Part shown: positions 12,901 to 23,300 of the stretch, piece after piece
How the letters are laid out: every line of letters begins with the position of its first letter
How positions within the stretch are numbered: the first letter of the stretch is position 1
Assembly (NCBI GenBank): GCA_036852015.1
Contig: JAANDG010000153.1
Coordinates: forward strand, 186,001-250,000
Origin: Pelodera strongyloides
Taxonomy: Eukaryota > Nematoda > Chromadorea > Rhabditida > Rhabditidae
Direction: 5' to 3'
Length of the DNA stretch: 64,000 nucleotides
Notes under the pieces: generated by a model
What the model saw: only the letters and a program-made list of their open reading frames with translations
Database searches by the model: none
Told to the model about the DNA's origin: nothing
Program-made: the position numbers and the translations under genes

Positions 12901-14194
12901 GATTGAAAATAAGAAACTACTTAATCTGTATGGCAAATTTAGTTGAGCATTTTATATGACAGGGACAGGACAACTAAAAACGGGTTCACCATGGGAAAAG
13001 TAAAGTTTGAAAGTAATTTCCTTCTGGTTAGTGGAAAAAACTGAACAAAATCATTGTTTCCGTGTTCCCTGAATGGGAAGCGTACATTCTATTAGCATAG
13101 CTTAATTTCAAAAAGTGGGTACATTTTACATTTAACGCCTGCTCTGCTAACCCCACTAAATGAGCCCAAATTCAATTCTACTGCTCACTGACGAACCACA
13201 GCAAAGAGAGGGAACAAACGTTCAAAAAACGGCGAAGGATCTTAGTTCTAAAAAAACTCAACCGCCGCCAACTTCCAGGACTTTAGTAGTATGCAGATAT
13301 TAGTCGTGTTCATACCTTGTAATCAGTGCATATATGGTCCATTTCGAAAGGGCGGATATTAATCTGGAAGTCAGTATCCTCCACACGGGAACTAGCTCTC
13401 GAGTCTAAACCTGAGCAAAACGTTGGATTAGCATTGCAATTTCCCACTTCGGCAAGGTTCTACCTTTCTACCGCTTTGTTGTTGCCTTTTTTAACGCAAT
13501 AAAGTATTTATATATAATAGCAAATATCACCGAAAAGTGAAAAGCATACAAAAAAAGCGAAAACGTCGCCCTACTACTATTCGAGTTGATTTTTAAACAA
13601 GTAGTTCACGCTGAATGCTCATAGCTCATTGGAGCAGCGAACACTAACTTTGATTATCATTGTTGGTGGGTGGTTGCGGAGTATAAACGTCTTCGATGTC
13701 ATCTTCGTTGTCATTGTCGTTACCGTGTTCCATTGCTTCCTAAACGGTGATGGTAACTGAAGCACTATATATTTTTATGAATTTATTTTTTCTTTCACTC
13801 AATCTTTACGGGTACGGGGAGAGGGCGCGGTCGATGCTCTCTAATTTACTTGGGATGGGGGAATCTTGAATTGAACGCTGCACCGAAGGTAAATTGTCCA
13901 ATCTACTTCCTTCATAAAACACCGTATCTAACACAGGAGCTCTCACGGAAAAACGATTTTCTTTCTTTCGGTCAATCCCGAACGCGCCCTACCTAGGAGA
14001 TGTGGTGACGACGAAGAGTACAACTATCTTAAAGTATCTGACAAGTAGATTGTGAAGTGAACGTGTCGGGGCATAGATTCCATTCCAAAAAAGAGGAGAC
14101 TTTCACTTACGGCGATTGGAGGTTGAGCAGCATTATTCTGACGAGCCATATCGGCCTCCATCAACTCTTCCTGGTCAGGAAGACCTCCTGACAT
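6960..14194 (-). CDS. csn-1: COP9 signalosome complex subunit 1
   Basis: Eighteen exons with fully consistent phases give 576 residues (human GPS1 is about 490-530): 14111-14194, 13649-13739, 13316-13410, 12745-12840, 12576-12667, 12044-12131, 11427-11555, 10720-10830, 10247-10327, 9819-9896, 9363-9499, 8839-8941, 8434-8577, 8170-8291, 7916-7985, 7642-7720, 7220-7300, 6960-7009. The product is a PCI-domain scaffold of the signalosome, which removes NEDD8 from cullins. Identifying blocks are NRLQFVADHCPPLR (residues about 95-108), GVKESTRRAMEELFAHY (about 180-196), RDYCSQFKHVMN, and the PCI C-terminus LEDRLVNLVERGLL (about 444-457), all closely matching CSN1. Residues 1-75 are acidic (NDNDNEDDIEDVY); the tail after the PCI is lineage-specific and ends LTPHDSSI. 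The exon ending at 11427 uses donor GTGGGT, chosen because it alone keeps frame. The start is the ATG of MSGGLPDQEE. Confidence 0.95.
12224..12470 (+). repeat. Dispersed repeat with promoter-like module, copy A
   Basis: About 230 bases are shared with 35888-36107. It begins AGTAACTGTAGCG, then GTTACGG, an octamer ATGCAAAT, and CGGGTATAAAAAGAG, followed by GTATGCATATGCAATTG and ending near AAGTCGCCTCAGG. No open reading frame. It sits in a CSN1 intron. The TATA-like box and spacing look like a core promoter but no transcript is evident. Confidence 0.7.
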
Positions 14195-15619
14195 TTTATA
14201 GACCAAAAACCTAAAAAATATGAAATTTAGGACGAAAATTTGAATGGCCGCCGCAAACATAGTAAAAGGGAGTCGGAACTCGGAATTGGTAAACAATGCG
14301 CACTGCTACTTGGTTCAGAAAACTCAATGCACTGCTGCTATTGGATCAGAAAACTCAGTGCACTGCTACCAATTAGATAAAGAGTAAACAGAATGCATGA
14401 AGTTAGCTAGAAATGAATTTGGAGATAAATGTGCGAGATAAATGCACAATTGCAGAATCAGAGGTCTCGAACGGAAAACAATAGAGTGCCCAAAGTTGAG
14501 AGACGGAAAGAAGCACACGGTTGGTAAGAGAGTACATAGATCTGAGAGAACCAAGACTAACCTAGACGCTACGTGAATGTACGAAATGACGAATCAAAGG
14601 GCCGGTTTCTCGCAAATGTATTTTTTTTTGCTTTTTACCCAAAATTAAAATATTTATATAAAAATGGCATTTATTATATTAAAAGGAAATTGCGCATCTT
14701 TTAGTTGTATTTTACTCAAATAAGCACCATATCACACGTTTCTATTTTTCGAGAATTTTTGCCCGGCGCAGAATTAGCGCAAAGCACTCAAACATTTAAA
14801 AAAAATCATATAAAAATTGTCGATCAATATTTCCATCTGGAAATTGCTCAGCGACCCACCCCCTTGGTCACTTTTAGGAACATCAAATAAACCATATCAC
14901 AAACCCTAGTTTTCGAGGTTTTTTGCCGTTCGCGAAAAACTAGGTACACGTGATCCGACTGATTTCTAAGTGTTCTAAGTGATTTCTAAGTGTCTCTTTC
15001 TAACAAGAACCCACCTGTACTTTTGTTGTTTTATATTGTTCATGTCCTTAATATTTATTCATTTGCTAAATAACACCGAGTTGTGCATCAAATATTAGTG
15101 AATAATATAATTATCAAATATTAACGAATAATGTATTCACAATAATCTTATTATATGAGGGAGAAGAGTTTACTTTTTTTGTTTGAGGCCGCGTGTGAAC
15201 GCAACGAAGAATAGAGTATCCTTTCGGATAGAAAAGGAGAGAAGGAAGCTCAGTGTTGGGCAAAGGAAATGGGTCCGCCATTACTCTTTCTACGTTTCAG
15301 GCATTTGTTATAAGCAGGCCAAATTTTACGTATGCACAATCCAGTGTTCATCTTATCGTATAAGCATTAAAAATTACGTTTTAGGCGTTCCATTTAAGTA
15401 TGACAATCTTTCACATGATATCGCCTGTGTAGTCGATAGCCGTCTGGTAATGAATGATAATGAACTCAAATAATGGTCTGCTATATTTATTCATTTATTA
15501 ACGTGCAATATCATGAATTTTTTGAATCATTTCAATATAAAATGCAGATAGTACCGTAGTCGGATGGGCATATAACCAGAAATAGATCAGCCGCAACGCC
15601 GCAACAAACGCGCAGATTT
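14195..15619. other. AT-rich intergenic region upstream of CSN1
   Basis: Divergent AT-rich sequence holding the presumed CSN1 promoter. Small direct repeats such as CACTGCTGCTATTGG/CACTGCTACCAATT occur near 14300-14375. ORFs at 14705-14890 and 15183-15473 show no recognisable protein. No gene seen. Confidence 0.45.
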
Positions 15620-17290
15620 TGGCTCCACCTTTTTTTTATACCAGCCACCTTCGAGATTTTTTACAAGATATACAAGAAAAAAAGAAGAAAAAAGCTAATA
15701 TTTTTTTCAGGAATACAAAACAAAACAATTCTTCCCCCGCTGTTTTTGTGCAGATAACACTATTGTTTGGCCAGGAAATTCTTGCCACGGTGTTTTTCAT
15801 AACTCCGGGGGTGAGATTTCCCATAACCAAATGCATCTTGCAACGGTGTTTTGGTGCAGAAAACTCCGTTGCTTAGCAAGAAAATTATTGCCACGTTGTT
15901 TTTTTCGATAAGAAAACAGCGAGGTGAGATTTCCTAGCCTATAGCCAAAGAAATCTTGCCCTTTCCTTTGTGCAGAAAACTCTGTTGCTTGGCTAGAAAA
16001 TTATTGCCACGGTGTTTTTTTCGATAAGAAAACAGCGAGGTGAGATTTCCTAGCCTATAGCCAAAGAAATCTTGCCCTTTCCTTTGTGCAGAAAACTCTG
16101 TTGCTTGGCTAGAAAATTATTGCCACGGTGTTTTTTTCGATAAGAAAACAGCGAGGTGAGATTTCCTAGCTATAGCCAAAGAAATCTTGCCCTTTCCTTG
16201 TGCAGAAAACTCTGTGCTTGGCTAGAAAATATTGCCACGGGGTTTTTTCGATAAGAAAAAGCGAGAGATTTCCTAGCCTATAGCCAAAGAAATCTTGCCC
16301 TTTCCTTTGTGCAGAAAACTCTGTTGCTTGGCTAGAAAATTATTGCCACGGTGTTTTTTTCGATAAGAAAACAGCGAGGTGAGATTTCCTAGCCTATAGC
16401 CAAAGAAATCTTGCCCTTTCCTTTGTGCGAAAACTCTGTTGCTTGGCTAGAAAATATTGCCACGGGTTTTTTTCGATACGAAAACAGCGAGGTGAGATTT
16501 CCTAGCCTATAGCAACGAATCTTGCCCTTTCTTTGTGCAGAAAACTCTGTTGCTTGGCTAGAAAATTATTGCCACGGTGTTTTTTTCGATAAGAAAACAG
16601 CGAGGTGAGATTTCCTAGCCTATAGCCAAAGAAATCTTGCCCTTTCCTTTGTGCAGAAAACTCTGTTGCTTGGCTAGAAAATTATTGCCACGTTGTTTTT
16701 TCATAAGAAAACAGCGAGGTGAGATTTCCTAGGCTATAGCCAAAGAAATCTTGCCCTTTCCTTTGGTACAGAAAACTCTGTTGCTTGGCTAGAAAATTAT
16801 TGACACGGTATTATTATTTTTTGATAAGAAAACACTGAGGTGAGATTTCCCATAGCCAAAAAAATCTTGCCCGGTGCTTTGGTGCAGAAAACACTATTGT
16901 TTGGCCAGGAACTTCTTGCCAAGGTGTTTTTCGATAAGAAAACACCGGGTGAGATTTCCTGCAGCTAAAGACATCTTGCGGCGTTTTGAAGCTCAAAACA
17001 CTATTGTTTGGCCAGGAAATTCGTTCCACGATGGTTTTCGGAAGGAGAGCACCGATGTGTGATTTCCTATAGCCATTTGGCCACTGTGTTTTGGTGCACA
17101 AAACACTGTTGTTTGGCCAGGAAATTCCGGCCATGTTTTTCGAGAAGAAACACCGGGGTGAGATCCTCTAACAAATACATCCAGGGTGTGATTTTCAATA
17201 AGCAATAGCCAAGGCGAGGATTCCCAGCCATTGAAAACTACGTGTGCAGATTCGCGAAAAAAGTACGAACTCGTGATGTCAGTTTTTTGC
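15620..17290. repeat. 116-bp tandem repeat array with diverged flanking units
   Basis: From about 15866 to 16800 a unit of 109-116 bases recurs eight times; the landmark TGCAGAAAACTCTG falls at 15971, 16087, 16201, 16310, about 16426, 16536, 16652 and 16767. Each unit reads TTGGCTAGAAAATTATTGCC, then TTTCGATAAGAAAACAGCG, then GAGATTTCC, then TTGCCCTTTCC. More diverged copies, with TTTGGCCAGGAAATTC instead, extend to 15620 and 17290. Overlapping ORFs on both strands here are by-products of the repeat. Confidence 0.92.
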
Positions 17291-17333
17291 GCATACATAT
17301 ACCTGGGAATGGAGTGGCGTCAACTTTCAACCA

Positions 17334-17339
17334 TTTATT
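17334..17339 (-). promoter_or_regulatory. Polyadenylation signal of the BTB gene
   Basis: AATAAA on the minus strand 11 bases past the stop codon at 17350-17352. It supports the terminal exon 17350-17468 and therefore the long intron. Confidence 0.55.
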
Positions 17340-17349
17340 AGAATTATTA

Positions 17350-20300
17350 TTATCGTGCATATTCTCTATGTTCTATTTCCGTTTGCTGTCCGTCCTCTCT
17401 CGTTTTTGCTTGCTCCTTCCTCTTTCTGAGGCCAGAGATGCACGAAGATGTCCTGCCAAGTTTGACGTCTGACACTCACACTCCTCTGAAGTCAAATTGT
17501 ATAGAGCATCGTATATTAATTATACAGTTATTAGCGTGCAACTGCCATTGCTAATAAAACATATAGTAACAAGGACCTAGCAAATATATATTTCTTGAAA
17601 AAAATTTTACCTTCTGATTTTGAAAGAAAATATCACCGTTGTTAGATTTTGTTAAATCTTGAGGAAGTGCTGCTTAGGAACGTAAAATAAAGATTCGTAT
17701 ATTAGAAAAAATGTACTCGATAAAGGTTTACTTTCCATGCGACGCTACTCAACATTAGGTACATGCTTCACGACATGTTGGTCTCTGTTATCTACTAATT
17801 TGGATTGCCCCCTTTCATGGTAACACATCCTTACCTGTGCTATCATTGAGTGGTACGAGAGCGTGTTGACATTGATAATAGGCCTGGAGATCCCCGTGGT
17901 CCTTTGCCTCTATTTCGCATCCATAATCTCGCAGACAACGTTCACATCCTATCATCTTCCTGAAATCACATTTCTTATCAAATTGTCACTCATTTACATA
18001 CATAAATGTCTCTAAAATTCTAAACTCGAACAAGGACGGCAAGGTCACATGCCCATACCCATTTAGAGGTCCATTTTTTTACTTTTATCATATATTTTAG
18101 ATGTGCCAAGAAATGTTATGATGTATTATCCACATGCATGTTATACTGCACGTTATTGTGTTTTAATAAATCTGTTGCTGAGACAGTCTCTTATTTGACG
18201 CAATACACACAAGATGCCAGGTACTGTTACAAATGGTGACAGTACATTTGGTGCACCGTCCGGGAATTGAACCCGGGTCGTCCGCGTGGAATGCATTCTT
18301 ATGCTGAATCGTATACAAACTACATGTCCTTTGAAGACCATATTATAATAAAAATTAAAATATTTAAATGACTCATCAACACAAATTCAATTTTCTGATA
18401 ATATTTAATACTCAACTCGTTTTATATTACTCGAAATGCTGTCAAAACTTAAAGCCAATCGATTAAAGCAAGTTTCTGTTTGTGAATGTTGCACTATTCT
18501 TGTTATTTTGCGTTTGGTAGAAAGCTAATTTTGTATTCATTCTATGTATTATTGAGAGGTCCTATCCTGTCCAAATGCAATGAACTGAATGAACTAGAAA
18601 AAGTAAGGCAAAATAACGAGTTGCCTTTCTTTTCTTTTAAATGTTTAAACAATATTATTAACTAAATAATCGTTTAAAAACTTAAGACGCTATGCTGCTG
18701 AGCGGGATTTGCGTGCAAAACAAGACCAAGAATATGAAGAGTCGAAGAGAATTGATATGGAGAGAAGAATTGATAAATTAGAGAAGCAAAGGAAGGAATA
18801 TCAGAAAACACAAAGAAATATACAACGGAAAGAGGTAAACTAAAATAAAATAAATTGTAGACCTAGGAGCTTGAGTTCTTCTTACACAGCAAAAGCCAGC
18901 ATACTGTGATTGGTATAATTGATTGCTCTAATTACTGTAATTTATTGATTAAACCCAATTGATTCGTCTAATTGCACTGCTTTATTGATTGACACAGTTG
19001 TCCTATTTATTGATTTCTCTTCAGATGATTGATTGTTTCCGTGCCACACTCTCGACTCTTCTTCCAATTGCTCAACAAAATGGACAACTAGTGAGAATTC
19101 AGGTAAACAATGCATATTCGAGTGATTCCCATTTGTTATTCATTTTCATAAAAATTGTAGTTTGCAAACAGTGAACCTTCGTTCCCACGGAAAAGCTCAT
19201 TGATTAGAAAATTGCAATTTCTTTTTTAGATTCGCTACGCGGATGGAAGGAGGATTGGTGTTGCACTTCCGGAGTCGGAATCTATCGAAGTAAGTCCAAT
19301 TGTTATATTTGGCTTGCTTCATGTACATGGTACAGAGTGTGAGTAGTACTCCGCATATCATTAGGTGCTTTTACAGAACGGGGGGCCATTATCATAGACT
19401 TTAGAACCTAGCGAATGCATGATCATAATAATAATAATGGCACTACAAATTGAAGTCGCGTCGAATCCGTTCCAAATGCACTATTGATGTATAATTATAA
19501 TGTATATTAATAACTGACCATTGTACCGAAATTACCCAACTTTCAGAAGTTGTTTGAATACGCCCTAATGCACCCGTCTTGTCCGTATTTTTTCAAGATT
19601 TGTTCTTCTTATCCGAGAAAGGTATTCCTCACAAAATATGCTTTTTTTTTGGCCTACCACAATTAGAAAATTATATGTTATGGGGGAAGATATACATATT
19701 TCCACATGAATGAAATGAAGTCGCTAGATTTCTAGCCATAAGAAATTAGCCGAAGACCGCTGTCAGGATTCTGAAGAAATTTTTCAAGGAACTTCCGTGT
19801 CTTCCACAATGGTATCGTGGATTGTGTGCCATTCATTTATTGGATAATCAGGAGGATGATTGGGATCAAGTACAGAGAGAGGCAGACAACGAGAGGGAGG
19901 AATTGGTAATACAGTAGTCTGTTATCACGTCTATAATTGCCATTCGAATAGTTTGACTCCAATCCCATAGCAGCGAAATACCTAAGGGCGCAGACACATA
20001 AAAGTTTTGCCTTATTGTTTTGTGGCTATGAAAGCAACAGAGCGACAAATGCAGATCGTCAATAAACGTACTGCAATATTCAGAATGCTCCAGAAATTGT
20101 TTTTATTCGATCAAAATATGTTTATTTTTCAGATGAAAAGTGACCCGTCGTCTTCTACTGAACTATCGTTGTCTCAATTGGGATTTTCACATAGCGCCGT
20201 TATTATGGTTGAAAATCTCGAATAAAAATGGATAAGATTAATTTTAAACTGACACAGAAGCATACTTGAAATATTTGTTATATAAAAGGTTTTTTCGTTG

Positions 20301-23300
20301 TGCTCGATGTGCTCGTGCTGTGCGTGATGAGTGAACATATAGGTGCGCACACTCGAATTCATCTTTTAACAGATGTTATATACTTGACGTCGTTGTTGTG
20401 CTGTATAATCAAAGTAGAACAAAGCAGAACGCAGCGAAAATCGAAAAAAAAAATGAAAAATGGGAATAGTTGACCTGCATGGAATTGCGAATACTCTCAG
20501 TTTAAGATGATCCTTGGTCCTTCCGCATCTCGGACATTGGGCCAATTCACAGCTGAAGTGGTCCATACGGTGGATCGTACGAAACACCGAAACTGCCTGA
20601 ATTACAGTACCCCGTCAATGTTATATTAACTCCGTAAGTTATAAAATTAGCTAGTATTGGACAAAACTATGCCCCTCCATTAGTCCATGAGTGCACTTTT
20701 TTGTTGAATTAGTCGGAAAAGACCAAGTAGTTATCGAACGCAACGAAAAAATAAAGAATATTTCCGTTACCTTATCATAACATCCGCGCAGCTTTGCGGC
20801 CAATATTTCGGAGTAGATCCTCTCAGTGAGCATATGTCGGTGTTGCTCCAAACTGATTAGTGATAATCTGAAACAATAGATATTTGGATGCAAACTTGCA
20901 TTTACGAATACATAAATAAATTTAATAACCTATGTTCCTCATTCGCAGTTTAGCGGTAATGGTAATCCCACGTTTCCTCCCAAACAAGCGGGAAACACGG
21001 GATTCGGTTCTTAGTGCGAGCGCTAATTAGGGACCTTGCCGCTAACACAAGGCCTTGCCTAATGTTTAATTGCGGGACATGATTGGCTAATCTGTCAGGA
21101 AACATGCGACTTTTCTTATTGCGTGGGATTGGGTGCTAGCCTGCCAGGAAACGCGGGATTTATTTTTGTTTGGCGGGAAACGTGCAGTAGAAGAACAGAG
21201 ACTCTTCGACATATATTTTTTCGGTAAAAAACACAAGTTTTCTTCACTCCGTTTTTGAGTGCTATCACAAGTAAATTATGTTTTTTTTTACTAAATGTAT
21301 GATAGTATGATCATAGAAATGCACCTCGCAACAGTGGGCAGACAACTTTGCTGCACCGCAACATCGAATCGATGCTTCAAACACCAATTTAGCCAGCACA
21401 ACACAACAATTGGCTGCCGAGAAGCTGCCTGAAATATTACAATCAATATGTCAACTAATTTTCAATCAACTAACTTTCGATTAGCGCATCTTGCGGGCAC
21501 TATATCAGCATTAATTACCAATTGTGATATTGGTACATACATATACTTACACTACGTGCATTTATCCTGTTGATACGCAGGCCACGCAGTAAATCCAAGA
21601 CTCACATTTTGATAAATAAACTTTGCGCATCTTATCTCGAGTCCCGCCGCCTGGAACCGCTTTGACAATCTCATGCACGTTTCCAGCGTGTCGTCTAAAA
21701 ATGCGAACTATTCGTCTTGTATCTTAAAACAGAAATTCGGAACAGACACAGAAACAAGGTTCATCAGGAAAACTTTTAATTTGAGGTAATCGATGCAAAC
21801 CTGAAATATCCTTTAGTCCCGGACAAGGTACAGAACTTTCGAGAAACCACCTGAATTGTGTGGCCGGAGGCGGGACAGACATTTCCGAGACAACCTGAAC
21901 ATCAATCAGGAATCAATCAATCAATATATGGTAATCACCTTTTTGTGATTGTCCAATTGTCAATGTTCAAAATGCCACATAAACAATGTTTGCCGGTAAA
22001 AACGGCTGATCATAGATGTGACTGACATGCAGACATGCAAGTGCATATGATAAATGCTCATATGTCGCACTGATCTAAAAATGTTGAAGAAGCGAATAAT
22101 TAATGAAAAACTAACAAACGGACCACATTTATTTCTGGTTGTCGATTGCTTGTTTCTGCCGAGAAAAGATCACGAAAATAAACGGAGGCGTGTGAGAGTT
22201 GATGACGACACACAAGGAATCGGGTAGACTAAAATAATACGTTTTTTTTTTTTAATTTCCAGAATGTTCAATAAGAGGATCCTGCAATTTCAGACTAGAT
22301 TGATTTGAGCAACTACATTAGGTAAGCCAGATGGTGCCCAAAAAAAGTTTAGAATAGAAGCGTTGGACCTGTACAACAATGGCTGCAGAACATCCTTCCA
22401 AATGGCATTGACTATTCAAATAATCGAGAGTGTGAGCAATTGTTCGCTTCTTTTGCGGGGATTTCGACCTGAATAATGTCACAAAACGTTAAAGCGAAAT
22501 GCTAGCCCCTTTGGAAAATGTGCATATGATAAGCAAATCCTATGTATCCTACGCTAATTTTGTACGATCGTCCACGGCAATCGTACAAAATTAGCATAGG
22601 ATACATAGGATTTGCTTATCCTATGCAAATTTTCCAAAGGGGCTAGCATTTCGCTTTAAATCAAGAAAAAATACGAATAACAGCTTAATTTTAGACGATC
22701 TTGCCATTCAGCTCGTTTTGGAAAATATTGACAAACTCATAGTTTGGAAGTTTGGATTCTTATTATCAATGTGAAAAGGCGATGTTAATAATTAAGTAAG
22801 AAGGAACCTTGACGTTAGTTTGTCCGACACGTGTGGTTGTCTCTTGTGTGGGGAATGGGACCTCGCTTTCATGAGTGGCCCTCCACTGGGCACTTCGAAT
22901 ACACGGTCTTCTACCGTATTGGGAGTCGCTTCTGCAAATTTTCTCTATAGAATAAGGTTTGTTAACTTGTGAAGGCGGTCGCTGAATTACTTGAAGACTG
23001 CATATTCAATGCTACCAGGCTCGACCACTCACCATTGCTCAGAAAGAAACCCCCGTCCTCCAAATTTTTCTCCGAATTCCATGTGTGGACGGAATCCTGA
23101 ACAGAAGTATATTAATTATAATATAAATAATTATAATTATATTAATTAGAATAATAGGGAAACAATCGGAGAAGAGCCCGTAGGGCTCTTCGAACGGCTG
23201 GTAACCGTCGGAGAAGTCGGAGAAGAGTCCGTAGGGCTCTTCGAACGGCTGGTAACCTATAACCAGACGGCTACGCCGTCTAAGGCATCTTTCCATACTT

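Noticed and set aside
15866..16800. CRISPR-like regular repeat
   Set aside because: Whole units repeat head to tail with no unique spacers, in a eukaryotic genome.
18436..18519. Possible first exon of the UBX gene starting MLSKLKANRL
   Set aside because: No donor in it gives the phase 2 needed by exon 18687-18834.
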